64,000 bases of DNA, taken from NCBI RefSeq assembly GCF_024345975.1, contig NZ_JAGQCD010000015.1:18819-82818 (forward strand). Reading direction: 5' to 3'. This stretch comes from Cyanobium sp. Cruz-8D1 (GTDB taxonomy: Bacteria; Cyanobacteriota; Cyanobacteriia; PCC-6307; Cyanobiaceae). The notes beneath the pieces are model-generated. The model was not told the DNA's origin and did no database searches. It was given only the letters and a program-made list of their open reading frames with translations. A program made the translations under genes and the position numbers. Shown one piece after another: positions 18,988 through 28,148 of the stretch (position 1 is the first letter of the stretch; every line of letters starts with the position of its first letter).

Positions 18988-19398
18988 ATGCCGACGAGCG
19001 ATTCCAGCCCCCTCCAGAGCCTCGACACGGCCGACTGGCGGGCCCAGCTGACCCCCGAGCAGTACCGGGTGGCCCGCGAGGGGGGCACCGAACGGGCCTT
19101 CAGCGGTGCCTACTGGAACAACAAGGCCACGGGGATGTACCACTGCGTCTGCTGCGGCAGCGAGCTGTTCAGTTCCGCCACCAAGTTCGATTCCGGCACT
19201 GGCTGGCCCAGCTTCTGGGCGGGCGTGGGCGCTGGGGCGATCACCACCCACACCGACTCCACCCACGGCATGGAGCGCACCGAGATCCGCTGCGCGCGCT
19301 GTGACGCCCACCTCGGCCATGTCTTCAACGACGGACCGGCCCCCAGCGGCCAGCGTTACTGCGTCAATTCGGCGTCGCTGCGCTTTGCGGAGGGCTGA
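18988..19398 (+). CDS. msrB: Peptide methionine-R-sulfoxide reductase
   Basis: 136 aa. It reduces methionine-R-sulfoxide in proteins. The zinc site is complete (Cys53/Cys56 in CVCC and Cys102/Cys105 in CARC), the substrate motif TGWPSFW is present, and the catalytic Cys125 lies in [11 protein letters not shown]. The resolving Cys usual in thioredoxin-recycled forms is replaced, as in many MsrB enzymes. The gene is short-range convergent with the PRC-barrel gene. Confidence 0.96.
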   Translation: MPTSDSSPLQSLDTADWRAQLTPEQYRVAREGGTERAFSGAYWNNKATGMYHCVCCGSELFSSATKFDSGTGWPSFWAGVGAGAITTHTDSTHGMERTEIRCARCDAHLGHVFNDGPAPSGQRYCVNSASLRFAEG

Positions 19399-19399
19399 G

Positions 19400-19415
19400 G
19401 CCGCCCTCCGGCGGC
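19400..19415. terminator. Hairpin between convergent msrB and PRC-barrel genes
   Basis: A perfect six-base stem GCCGCC/GGCGGC with a CTCC loop fills the 18-bp gap between the two stop codons. It could act in both directions, but there is no T-tract on either side. Confidence 0.4.
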
Positions 19416-19416
19416 T

Positions 19417-20571
19417 TCACCAGGGATCGTCGAGGATTTCCGGCTCCACATCCACCGGCTCCTTCGGCCGGGGGGCCGGTGCCTGGGGACGCTCCGCCCG
19501 CAGCGGCTCCCGTCCGCGCGGGGGCTCTTCGAAGTCCGGCGCAGGGATAGGGGTGGGGGCGGCGTCGGGCTCCGGCTCGAAACCGCGCTCCTCCCGACCG
19601 CGCTCCTGGTCGTAGCGCTCGCCTTCGTAGCGATCTGCCTCGTAACGGTTGTCGTACCGGGCAGGATTGCGCTCACCCTCGCGGCCGTAGGTGTCGGAGG
19701 CGTACGACTCGCGGCCGTAGGGGTCGGCCGGTGCCGAGCGGGGCTCGGGGCGCTGGCGCGGTTCGGGCAGGTCGTCGTCGAGGTAGCGGCGCTGGCGCAG
19801 GGGCTCCCGTTCGCGCCGCTCCTCCAGTTCGACGTATTCCAGCTCCTCGGCGGGTTGGAAGCTGCGGCTGGTGGCCGGCTGGATGCGGCGTTGCTCCTGG
19901 ACGGTGGGCTGGCCTGCGGGCAGCTGGTTCTCGGCGGGCACGGCACCGGAGCGGAAGCGATCCCGCTCCTCCTGCTCCCAGCTGGCGCCACCGATGCCGA
20001 GCTTCTCCAGCAGGCCGGTGCCGAGTTGTTTGAGCTTCTCTTCGGCTCCCTCGTAGACGATGATCCGGTCCGGGCCGCTGCTGACCACCTCCCCCACCGG
20101 CATCTCCCAGGTGCTGAGCACCCCTTCCCCCAGCAGGGGAACGCCGAGGGCCCCGATCACCAGGGTGGTGAGCTCACCGGTTTCGATGTCGAAGCTGAAG
20201 CCCAGCACGCGGCCGAGCTGTTCGCCCGATTCCGTGATCACCTGGCAGTTGATGACCTTGCTGTAACGCTCGGGATTGAAGCCCTCGGCCAGGGAATCGA
20301 CGGAATCCACCAGGATCACGTCCCCCACCTGGCGGATGCGGTCCAGCGGCATCCAGCGGGGCAGGCCCGGCAGGAAACGGGTCAGGGGGTTGTCGCGCAG
20401 GCCCAGGGCCACCACCTCGCGCCGGTCGATGTCGACCACCACCTCACCGACGACGCCCAGCCGCCGGCCGGTGTCCCGGGTGATCACCTGGGTGCCCATC
20501 AGTTCGGAGCGCAACCAGAGGCGGTCGCTGCTGGCGGCGGGCTCGGTGGAGGGGGGAATCGGGGAGGTCAA
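19417..20571 (-). CDS. PRC-barrel domain protein
   Basis: 384 aa. Two PRC-barrel-like modules are visible in the first ~180 residues: LRSELMGTQVITRDTGRRLGVVGEVVVDIDRREVVAL-type and VINCQVITESGEQLGRVLGFSFDIETGELTTLVI-type beta strands. The rest, from about residue 215, is a disordered Arg/Glu/Pro/Tyr-rich tail with repeats of YGRE/YEGER character. PRC barrels mediate protein-protein or RNA interactions (RimM, photosynthetic reaction-centre H subunit). It lies downstream of smc in the same direction (92 bp), an arrangement I recall from other Synechococcus genomes, which suggests a DNA-maintenance or cell-cycle link that is unproven. Confidence 0.85.
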   Translation of the reverse strand: MTSPIPPSTEPAASSDRLWLRSELMGTQVITRDTGRRLGVVGEVVVDIDRREVVALGLRDNPLTRFLPGLPRWMPLDRIRQVGDVILVDSVDSLAEGFNPERYSKVINCQVITESGEQLGRVLGFSFDIETGELTTLVIGALGVPLLGEGVLSTWEMPVGEVVSSGPDRIIVYEGAEEKLKQLGTGLLEKLGIGGASWEQEERDRFRSGAVPAENQLPAGQPTVQEQRRIQPATSRSFQPAEELEYVELEERREREPLRQRRYLDDDLPEPRQRPEPRSAPADPYGRESYASDTYGREGERNPARYDNRYEADRYEGERYDQERGREERGFEPEPDAAPTPIPAPDFEEPPRGREPLRAERPQAPAPRPKEPVDVEPEILDDPW

Positions 20572-20663
20572 ATCCGGAGATCGGGGCTGGACGGCAGGGG
20601 GGACGGGAGCGACTTCACGGCCTGGAACAGCCTGGTCGGCCCATTGTGGCCCACGCGGTCGGC

Positions 20664-23600
20664 TCAGGCCGCCGGCGGCAAACCGACCACCTGGGTGTGG
20701 GAGCCGCGGGCCTGGGTGACGCCGATGGTGCGTGTGGCCGCGGCGATCATCGGCCGGCGGTGACTGACCACCATGAACTGGGCCTGGTCGGCCTGGGCGG
20801 CGATCAGGGCGGCCAGGCGCTCCACGTTCACCCCATCGAGGAAGCTGTCGACCTCATCGAGGGCATAGAAGGGCGAGGGGCGGAAGCGCTGCAGGGCAAA
20901 CAGGAAGCTCAGGGCGGTCAGGGATTTCTCACCTCCCGACATCGAGGCCAGCCGCCGCACCGCCTTGCCCTTCGGGTGGGCCACCAGCGTCAGGCCGCCC
21001 TCAAGGGGCTGGTCGGGGTTCTCCAGCTGCAGGTGTCCCTCGCCATCGGAGAGGCCGGCGAAGATCGTCTGGAAATGGCCATCCACGGCTTTGAAGGCCT
21101 CCATGAAGGCCTCCTGGCGCAGGGTGGCCACCGTTTCGATCCGCAGCAGCAGTTCCTCCCGCTCCTTGCTGAGCACCTCCAGGCGGTCGTCCAGGTCGGC
21201 CAGCCGCTGCTCCAGCTGCTCGAGCTCCTCAAGGGCGAGCATGTTGACCGGCTCGAGGGCCTCCATGCGCTGCTGCAGCTGGCGCAGGCTCTGCTGCAGC
21301 GCCTCCAGGCCGCCCTCGCGGATGTCCTGGGGCAGCTCGGGCCGGGGCTCGGGTAACTCCCGTTCCATCTGGGCCAGCCGCAGGCCGTGGCTGCGCTGCT
21401 CCTCGGCCAGGGCCAGCCGCTCCTCCTGGCGCCGCTGCAGCTCCCACTGACGCTGCTGCAGGGCCTGGCGCTGGCCGGCCAGGTGGGCTTCGGCCCCGTC
21501 ACGGGCCCGTCGCCGTTCGCCGAAGCGGGTCTGCAGCTCGCTCTGCTGTTGCTCCAGCAGAGTGCGGCGCTCCTGCTCGGTCTGCTGCCGTTCCTTCCAG
21601 AGCTGGCGTTCGCCCACCAGGGCCTGCACCGCCTCCACCAGCCGCCGTTCCTCCCCGGCGAGGGCCTCCAGCTGGCTGCCCAGCCGTTCCGCCCCCAGGG
21701 CCCGCTCCCGCCGGCCTGCCTCCAGGCCATCCCGCTGGCGGCGGGCCTCCACCAGGGCCTGGTCGGCCCGCTCCAGCTCGCTCTGCAGCCCCTGCCAGCG
21801 GGCGCTGTCGTGGTTGCCGCTGGCGACGCGCTCGGCCTCCTCCAGTTCCGCCAGGGCCTGGCGCAGGGGGGGCAGGGTCTGCTCAAGGAGCTGCATCCGG
21901 CGGCCATCGGCCTGATGGGCCCCCTGCAGTTGCTGCAACCGGCTGCTCACCTGGTCGCGGCGCTGCTGCCGCGGCGCCAGGGTGCGCTCGGCGGCGCTGC
22001 GTTCGGCCTGCAGGGCGGCCTGGCGCTGCTGCAGCTCCAGCAGGACCGGCCGGGCCTCCTCCAGGCCCCGGCCCAGCTCGGCTTCGCGGCGACGGCAGGC
22101 CAGCAGGCTCTCCCCCAGCTCCAGCAGCCGCTGCCGCAGCGGCTCAGCCTCATCGCCCTCGCTGCTGCGGCCGAAGCCCAGCTGGCCGGAGCGCTGCTGC
22201 AGGCTGCCGCCGGTCATGGCGCCGCTCTTTTCGAGCAGTTCGCCCTCCAGCGTCACGGCGCGGCAGCGGCCCAGTTCGCGGCGGGCGTCGGAGAGGCTGG
22301 CGAACACCAGGGTGTCGCCGAAGACGTAGCGGAAGACATCGGCGTAGACGGGCTCGTGGCGGATCAGCTCCACCGCCCGCCCCACCAGCCCGCCGGCCCC
22401 GGCCGCAGCGCCCGGGTGGCCCCGTTGCAGGGCGGCCCCCCCCGAGCCACCGCTGCCGCCCCCACTGCCGCCCCGGATGCGGTTGAGGGGCAGGAAGGTC
22501 AGGCGTCCGGCGCGGCGGCTCTTGAGCAGCTCGATCGCCCGGGCGGCGATGCGGTCGTCCTCCACCACCACCTGGGCCAGCCGCCCGCCCGCCGCCACCT
22601 CCAGGGCCACCCGCAGCCGCTCCTCCACCTCGCCCAGCTGGGCCACCGAGCCGTGGATCCCCTCCAGCCCCGCCTCCAGCAGCAGGCGCAGGGCGCCGGT
22701 GCCGCGGCTCTCCTGCAGGGTTTCGCGGCGGCTGTCGAGGCGGGCGATCTCCCGCTCCAGGCTGGTCTGCTCCTGCTCCAGCCGCGCTCGGGTGCGCTGT
22801 TGCAGCGCCAGGGCTTCGGCCAGCTCCTGGGCCTGCCGTTGACGATCGTCCAGGCCGGCCAGCAAGGCGCGCTCCTGCTCCACCAGGGCCGCGACTGAGG
22901 CGGCGCCCTCCGCCTGGGCCGCGTCCTCCTGCTGCTCCTCGCCGCCGAGTTCCTGCAGCCGATCGCCGGCCTGCCGCAGCCGTTCCTCCAGCTGCTGGCG
23001 TTCGGCCAGCAGGGGGGCGAGCTGCTCCTGCAGCTCCTGGCGCCGGCGGCTGCGGCCCTGCTGCTCCTCCAGCCAGCTGCCGGAGCGCCCGGCCACCTCC
23101 CCGAGCCGCCGGCGGGACAGTTCCACCGCCGCCTCGGCCTCGCGGCAGAGGGCCTCGGCGCGGGCGATGGCGCCGTCGTCGGCCTGGCCGTCGAGGGCCT
23201 GGCGCTGCTGGCGCAACGCGGCCTGGTTGTGCTGCAGCTCCTGGCGACGGCGCTGCAGTTCCTCGGCCTGGTGGCCGTGGCGTTCCGCCTGGCGGGCCAG
23301 CTCGCGGCCGCTGGTCTCCAGGCCGGCCAGTTCGGCCTGCACCGCCAGCAGCTGGTCTTCGCCCAGGGTCTTCACTTCCGCCTGCAGCCGCTCGAGGGCG
23401 GCGGCCGCGGTGACCACCTCGGCTTCGGCGGCGACGATCGCTTCGCGCTCCTGCTCCTGCTGGCGGTCGATGTTGTCCAGGCGGCCGGCCAGGGCCAGGC
23501 CGTGGACGCGGGCCTGCTCCCAGGCCAGCACCTGCTCCTGCAGGCGTCCGTGGTGCAGCCGTTCGCGCAGCTCCTGGTAGGTGCGGGCCTTGGCGCAGTC

Positions 23601-24305
23601 GCGTTCAAGCTTCTGGCGCGTCGCCAGCAGTTCCTGCTCAACGATGCGGCAGCGCTCCTGCCGTTCGACCACCTCGTCGAGCTTGCCCCGGCTCTGCTCG
23701 ATGCGGGAGTCGAACAGGGCCACGCCGGCCAGCTCGTCGATGATGCCGCGCCGGTCGCGGGCGCTCATCGACACGATGCGGGTCACATCGCCCTGCATGA
23801 CGACGTTGCTGCCCTCGGGGTCGACCCGCAGCCGCCGCAGCTGGGTCTGCAGTTGCTGCAGGTTGCAGGGCACCCCATCGGCGCTGAAGCTGCTGCTGTA
23901 GGTGCCGCCGGGGGCCACCCGCAGCCGCCGGGTGACGCTCCACTCCGTCTGGCCCCGCTGCAGCCAGGGGCCCTGTTCGGGAACGTCCAGCCCCTCCTCG
24001 GCGCTGTCCGGCTGCCAGTCACCGAGGTCGAAGCGCACGGTGACGCTGGTTTCGGCCGCCTTCCCCTCCCGCAGCATGGCGCTGTTGATCAGATCGGGAA
24101 GCCGCTCGGCCCGCATGCCCCGGCTGGTGGCCAGGCCCAGGCAGAACAGCACCGCATCGAGGATGTTGCTCTTGCCGGAGCCGTTCGGGCCCGTGACCAC
24201 GGTGAAGCCTTCCTGCAGCGGGATGGTCATCGACCCGCCGAAGGACTTGAAGTGGGTGAGCTCGACCTGATTGATGTGAACCAACAGGCCCGCGCGCTGC
24301 GCCAT
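20664..24305 (-). CDS. smc: Chromosome segregation ATPase SMC
   Basis: 1213 aa, normal for SMC. The N-terminal head has Walker A GPNGSGKSNILDAVLFCLG; the C-terminal head has signature SMSGGEKSLTALSFLFALQ and Walker B FYALDEVDSFLDGVNV. Two very long Gln/Glu/Arg-rich coiled coils flank a hinge around residues 560-720. The hinge contains an unusual Gly/Ser-rich insert (about residues 610-640) just after LNRIR. SMC with ScpA/ScpB condenses and segregates the chromosome. The ATG at 24305 lacks a clear Shine-Dalgarno; a TTG seven codons later is an alternative. Confidence 0.96.
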   Translation of the reverse strand: MAQRAGLLVHINQVELTHFKSFGGSMTIPLQEGFTVVTGPNGSGKSNILDAVLFCLGLATSRGMRAERLPDLINSAMLREGKAAETSVTVRFDLGDWQPDSAEEGLDVPEQGPWLQRGQTEWSVTRRLRVAPGGTYSSSFSADGVPCNLQQLQTQLRRLRVDPEGSNVVMQGDVTRIVSMSARDRRGIIDELAGVALFDSRIEQSRGKLDEVVERQERCRIVEQELLATRQKLERDCAKARTYQELRERLHHGRLQEQVLAWEQARVHGLALAGRLDNIDRQQEQEREAIVAAEAEVVTAAAALERLQAEVKTLGEDQLLAVQAELAGLETSGRELARQAERHGHQAEELQRRRQELQHNQAALRQQRQALDGQADDGAIARAEALCREAEAAVELSRRRLGEVAGRSGSWLEEQQGRSRRRQELQEQLAPLLAERQQLEERLRQAGDRLQELGGEEQQEDAAQAEGAASVAALVEQERALLAGLDDRQRQAQELAEALALQQRTRARLEQEQTSLEREIARLDSRRETLQESRGTGALRLLLEAGLEGIHGSVAQLGEVEERLRVALEVAAGGRLAQVVVEDDRIAARAIELLKSRRAGRLTFLPLNRIRGGSGGGSGGSGGAALQRGHPGAAAGAGGLVGRAVELIRHEPVYADVFRYVFGDTLVFASLSDARRELGRCRAVTLEGELLEKSGAMTGGSLQQRSGQLGFGRSSEGDEAEPLRQRLLELGESLLACRRREAELGRGLEEARPVLLELQQRQAALQAERSAAERTLAPRQQRRDQVSSRLQQLQGAHQADGRRMQLLEQTLPPLRQALAELEEAERVASGNHDSARWQGLQSELERADQALVEARRQRDGLEAGRRERALGAERLGSQLEALAGEERRLVEAVQALVGERQLWKERQQTEQERRTLLEQQQSELQTRFGERRRARDGAEAHLAGQRQALQQRQWELQRRQEERLALAEEQRSHGLRLAQMERELPEPRPELPQDIREGGLEALQQSLRQLQQRMEALEPVNMLALEELEQLEQRLADLDDRLEVLSKEREELLLRIETVATLRQEAFMEAFKAVDGHFQTIFAGLSDGEGHLQLENPDQPLEGGLTLVAHPKGKAVRRLASMSGGEKSLTALSFLFALQRFRPSPFYALDEVDSFLDGVNVERLAALIAAQADQAQFMVVSHRRPMIAAATRTIGVTQARGSHTQVVGLPPAA

Positions 24306-24384
24306 CGGAATTTAACTGAGGTGCTGACGATCACAAGCCCTTCTTCCTACGGTGATGCCGTGCAGCTGTCGCACGGAGCGCCCC

Positions 24385-24861
24385 ATGGACACGGACACCA
24401 CCCATCCCGCACCGGAAGCGGCCCCGGCGCCGGCACCGGAACCCGCCGCTTCCGGTGCCGCCCAGCAGGCGCAGAACCAGTTCCGGGACCGCTTCGAGAG
24501 CCTGTTGCCCAGTATCCAGAAGGAATGGCCCGAGGTGGCCCGCCACACCCTGGAGGCCACCCGGGGCAGCTTTGACCATGTGGTGGAGGTGATCAGCCGC
24601 CAGAGCGGCGTCACCACCGCCGGTGTCAAGCAGCAACTGCTCGATCTGGTCAACGTCACCGGCGAGCAGGCAGGCCACGTGGTGGATGCGCTGCGGCCGC
24701 TCGAGGAGCAGCTGGAGCACCTGCTCGATGACCTCAACAGCACCCTGCGGCCCCGGATCGAGAAGCCGGTGCGGGACCGGCCCCTGATGGCCCTCGGCAT
24801 CGCCGCCGGCGTGGGGCTGGTGGTGGGGCTGCTGCTGTCGTCGGGTCGGCGTTCGGCATGA
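24385..24861 (+). CDS. DUF883/YqjD-like membrane-anchored protein
   Basis: 158 aa from the ATG at 24385, preceded by GGAG at a good distance. An Ala/Pro-rich N-terminus leads into an amphipathic helical region (FRDRFESLLPSIQKEWPEVARHT ... LRPLEEQLEHLLDDLN), ending with a C-terminal membrane anchor PLMALGIAAGVGLVVGLLLS flanked by arginines. This tail-anchored layout is that of E. coli YqjD/ElaB, which bind ribosomes at the inner membrane in stationary phase. The stop overlaps the start of the next gene (ATGA), matching the yqjD-yqjE order. Confidence 0.75.
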   Translation: MDTDTTHPAPEAAPAPAPEPAASGAAQQAQNQFRDRFESLLPSIQKEWPEVARHTLEATRGSFDHVVEVISRQSGVTTAGVKQQLLDLVNVTGEQAGHVVDALRPLEEQLEHLLDDLNSTLRPRIEKPVRDRPLMALGIAAGVGLVVGLLLSSGRRSA

Positions 24862-25223
24862 ACGGCCAGAACTTCGCCCGTGTCACGGCGCTGATCAGCT
24901 CGGTGATGGACCTGCATGTGCGCATCGCCCTGCAGGAGGCTGACAAGGAAAAGCGACGCCTGGTGGGCGGCGGGGTGATGCTCGGCATGGGCCTCACCCT
25001 GATGACCCTGGCGCTGGTGGCGGCGGAGCTGGTGCTGTTGCTGTGGATCCAGGGGGCCTTCGCTTTGAGCTGGCTGCAGGCCGCGGCGGCCGTGGCCGCC
25101 ATCGACCTGGTGCTGGCCGGCCTCAGCCTGCGCATCGGCGGCCAGATGCTCAAGGGCCCCTACCTGCCGGAAACCACCGCCGGGTTGCTCCGCACCACCC
25201 GGGCGCTGACGGGCAAGTTCTGA
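24858..25223 (+). CDS. Phage holin family protein / YqjE-like membrane protein
   Basis: 121 aa. An N-terminal amphipathic helix (ALISSVMDLHVRIALQEAD) precedes two membrane helices (around residues 38-62 and 68-92), and a short cytosolic tail follows. This is the pattern of the Phage_holin_3_6/YqjE family. Despite the name, such genes are chromosomal and paired with YqjD-like genes, as here, with a four-base overlap. It is not evidence for a prophage. Confidence 0.75.
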   Translation: MNGQNFARVTALISSVMDLHVRIALQEADKEKRRLVGGGVMLGMGLTLMTLALVAAELVLLLWIQGAFALSWLQAAAAVAAIDLVLAGLSLRIGGQMLKGPYLPETTAGLLRTTRALTGKF

Positions 25224-25235
25224 GGTCCTCCAGGT

Positions 25236-27224
25236 TCAGAAGCTCAGCTCCAGCCGCAGGCTGCGCAGGGTGCCCCGATCGGCCCTGGCCGTGTCGGACA
25301 CCTCCAGGGTCCAGGTGCCGCTGGGATCGGTGCCCTTCAAAGCGGCCAGGGCGGGGGCGTTTACTGCGTCGTAGGTGACCTTGAGGTTGTCGGTGCCGCC
25401 GCCGGCCCGGTTGTGCAGCAGCACAGGCGCGGCCCCCAGGGCGGCGGGCGGCAGCAGCCGCACCACCAGATCGCCGATGAAGGTGTGGTCGAGATCCACC
25501 GCCACCTTGATCGACTGCAGTGGGCCCGGGGCTGCCACCGGCAGGGTCAGGGTGGCGGTCTGGAAGTCGTTGATGGGCACGTCCTGCACCGCCTGGAACA
25601 CCAGGGCCGCCGCCGGCTGGGGCGGGCGGGCCAGCTCCACCGCCTTGCGGGCGCTGACCCGCCCGTAGCCGTAGAAGGGGCTGCGCCCGCTGGCGTCGTA
25701 GTTGCCGCCGGCGCTGTCGATTCGCACGCAGGCCTGCCGCAGGATCTCCCGCACCTGATCCCAGCGCAGGTCAGGATTTCGCGCGACCACCAGGGCCGCC
25801 ACCCCGGCCACACCGGGGCAGGCGCTGGAGGTGCCGCCAAAGGAATTGGTGTAGTGGCCCGCAGGGTCGCCTTTCTGGGGGCTGCCCTGGTTGTAGCCCA
25901 GCCCGCCGGAGCGGTCGGTGGTCCAGATGCCGGGGGTGAGGGAGGGCCGGCCGTCGCTGCTGGGAAAGCTGCACCACACGGCCTTGCCGAAGTCGCTGTA
26001 GGCGCTGCGTTTGGAGAGGTCGTTGCAGGCCGCCACTGCGATCACCCGGGCGTAGCTGGCATAGCCGTCGTTATCGACACTTTCGTTGCCGTTGCCTGCC
26101 GCGAACAGCACCACACAGCCCTTGCCGCTGCGGCCCTGGGTGGTGGCGAAGTCGATCGCCAGCCGGGTGGAATCGGGCAGCGGCACCACCTGGCGGTGGG
26201 CGGGGTCGTTCGGGTCCCACCAGGCCCCGTCCGGCGGACCCCAGCTGCAGGAGATCACATCGGCGCCGTTGCGGGCCGCCCAGACGAAGGCGTCCGCTTC
26301 CGCCTGGGAGCCCAGGCCGGAGGCCAGCCGGATGGGGATCAGCCGGGCGCCGGGGGCGACGCCTGTGGCGCCGAACTGGCCGTTGGCGCAGGCCACCCCC
26401 GCACAGGCCGTGCCGTGATCGTCACCGCGGCCGGGCCGGGGATCGCCGCTCTGGCGGGTCACATCCCGCGGGGCGACGACCTTGCCGGAGGAGCGGAATT
26501 CCTCATGGTCGATGTCGACGCCGTCATCCACCACGGCGATGATCGCCCCGGTGCCGTCGCTGAGGGCCCAGGCTGCCTCCACCTCGGCGTGGGCATCGAC
26601 GAGCCGGCCGTTGACGGAAGTGGTCTTGAGATGCCACTCGCCCGCGAAAGCCTGGCGGCGCTGCCGGCTCAGGCTCACCAGTTCCGGGTGGCAGAGCGCC
26701 ACGTTCTTTTCGCCCAGCAGGGTGTCGGCGATAGCGAACACCGTGAGCCCACTGTTGTCGGGAGCCGCCACGAAATAGGCGTTGCGCGCATAGGTGAGGG
26801 ACCGCTTGACGCTGAGGCCGTGGCGTTGCAGGAGTGCCTCACAGGCCTCGGCCTCCGCGTCATCCTCGAACTTGACGAACAGATTCTCCGTGTAGACCAC
26901 GGGCCGGCCGTTGGCATCCACCAGAACACGGCCGGCAAAGTCAATCGCCGCTTCCGCCTTGAGCAGGCTGCGGGCCGTGTCGCGCAGGGAACCATCGGCC
27001 TGGGGGGTTCTGGTGCTCAACAGCTCCACCCCGGCCTCGCGGAAGCGGCTGAGGGTTTCGAACTTGTCGAGAATCCGGTGGGTCTCGGCGCTGACGGGCG
27101 ACACCTCGAACGGCCGCGCCGGCATCACCGCCTGGCGACTCAGGGTGCGGACGACGAGGTGATTGTCGCTGATGGCCAGTTGATGAGACTCACCATTCCT
27201 GCCACCGTATCGAACCTGAACCAT
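25236..27224 (-). CDS. S8 subtilisin-like serine protease with C-terminal P (Homo B) domain
   Basis: 662 aa. Residues ~1-205 look like a propeptide region (including NLFVKFEDD...ACEALLQRHGLSVKRSL). The catalytic domain has Asp in AVVDDGVDIDHEE, His in DDHGTACAGVA and Ser in GGTSSACPGVAGVAALV. The last ~115 residues form a proprotein-convertase P domain (VAVDLDHTFIGDLVVRL ... DPSGTWTLEVSDTA). It should hydrolyse proteins after removing its propeptide. I see no signal peptide at the chosen ATG, which has GGAGAG seven bases upstream, so location is unclear. A divergent gene 262 bp away encodes a protein resembling the propeptide region alone. Confidence 0.92.
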   Translation of the reverse strand: MVQVRYGGRNGESHQLAISDNHLVVRTLSRQAVMPARPFEVSPVSAETHRILDKFETLSRFREAGVELLSTRTPQADGSLRDTARSLLKAEAAIDFAGRVLVDANGRPVVYTENLFVKFEDDAEAEACEALLQRHGLSVKRSLTYARNAYFVAAPDNSGLTVFAIADTLLGEKNVALCHPELVSLSRQRRQAFAGEWHLKTTSVNGRLVDAHAEVEAAWALSDGTGAIIAVVDDGVDIDHEEFRSSGKVVAPRDVTRQSGDPRPGRGDDHGTACAGVACANGQFGATGVAPGARLIPIRLASGLGSQAEADAFVWAARNGADVISCSWGPPDGAWWDPNDPAHRQVVPLPDSTRLAIDFATTQGRSGKGCVVLFAAGNGNESVDNDGYASYARVIAVAACNDLSKRSAYSDFGKAVWCSFPSSDGRPSLTPGIWTTDRSGGLGYNQGSPQKGDPAGHYTNSFGGTSSACPGVAGVAALVVARNPDLRWDQVREILRQACVRIDSAGGNYDASGRSPFYGYGRVSARKAVELARPPQPAAALVFQAVQDVPINDFQTATLTLPVAAPGPLQSIKVAVDLDHTFIGDLVVRLLPPAALGAAPVLLHNRAGGGTDNLKVTYDAVNAPALAALKGTDPSGTWTLEVSDTARADRGTLRSLRLELSF

Positions 27225-27486
27225 GGGAAACTCTCCTGGGGGCTATCAGCTGGAATGCCGGTTGGAGGTCGATCGCAGGGTGGCGATGGCGGCCATTCTC
27301 CATCGATTCGCTCGTGAGATTCACGCCGGCTTGAAGGGTCTTGATCTGACGTAACGAGCCCAGGAAAACTTCATGCTTCTTCGGGTGATGTCTTGCCGTC
27401 GGGGCTGGCATTGAGCGTCCTAGATTTAGCTGCCAACGCTTGGGCCTGTCTGCGCGTGAGCCTGTGCATGAAGCGATGGCCCAGTC

Positions 27487-28062
27487 ATGCGGACCCCTCC
27501 AGCCGCGCCGGGTGTGCCGCGTTGTTTGCCGGCGTTTTGCCTGGTCTGCCTGTTGCTGGCAGCCATTGACATGAGCCGGGCCGACGGGCTGTTCGCTGGA
27601 TACCCCCAACGGATTGCGGCGGGAGCAGCGAATGCCGTGGTGTATGAGCAGAAGCCTGGCTATTTCGCTCGGCATGGGGAGCCTCTGGGTGAGGAGGAGG
27701 CTGAAGTGGTGTTCGAGCCTGAGCAGATCACCATCGTCCGGGGGGCTCCTGCCACGCCCCTTGCCCCTGGTCAGGCGCTCAGTCCGGTCTACGCACCGCT
27801 GGGGGGAGACTCCCTGGCGGTGCCAACGGGTCAGGTCTTTCTACGCTTTCGGGCAGGAGAAACGGTGGCAGCACACCGTGAGGCCCTGCAGCAGGCTGGC
27901 TTCACCATCACCCGGGAGCTTGATGTCGCGCCCCAGGGCGGCTGGGTCTGCGCCAGCTCCGGCAGCATCGCCGAGGCCCTGAGTGGTCTCTCGGCGCTGA
28001 GGTCGATCGATGGGGTGGAGAGCGTGGAGCCGCAACTGCTGATGCAGAGAGCCTGGCGGTAG
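27487..28062 (+). CDS. Secreted protein resembling a stand-alone subtilase propeptide
   Basis: 191 aa. A likely signal peptide (basic start, hydrophobic CLVCLLLAAI, cleavage near SRA) is followed by ~85 residues of low complexity and then a compact domain, VFLRFRAGETVAAHREALQQ through VESVEPQLLMQ. That domain lines up with the propeptide of the divergent S8 protease: both begin with V/L-F-hydrophobic-R/K-F, have a helix ending in a Gly-x-x-hydrophobic turn, and end with a hydrophobic-x-P-x-L-hydrophobic strand. There is no catalytic domain. It may be a trans-acting inhibitor or folding helper for a protease. The similarity is visible by eye but weak in identity; the 262-bp gap to the protease gene holds the two promoters, none of which I can place with confidence. 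Confidence 0.6.
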   Translation: MRTPPAAPGVPRCLPAFCLVCLLLAAIDMSRADGLFAGYPQRIAAGAANAVVYEQKPGYFARHGEPLGEEEAEVVFEPEQITIVRGAPATPLAPGQALSPVYAPLGGDSLAVPTGQVFLRFRAGETVAAHREALQQAGFTITRELDVAPQGGWVCASSGSIAEALSGLSALRSIDGVESVEPQLLMQRAWR

Positions 28063-28148
28063 CGGCATGGCCATGTCGGCTTCGCCGTTGCAGCCGAGGC
28101 CATCGCCCTTAGGGTCAGGGTCAAGGTGATCGCCCATCGAGCCGGTCC

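Noticed and set aside
24858..25223. A holin-family gene as evidence for a prophage.
   Set aside because: It is paired with a YqjD-like gene by an ATGA overlap and no phage gene is nearby; the family is chromosomal in many bacteria.
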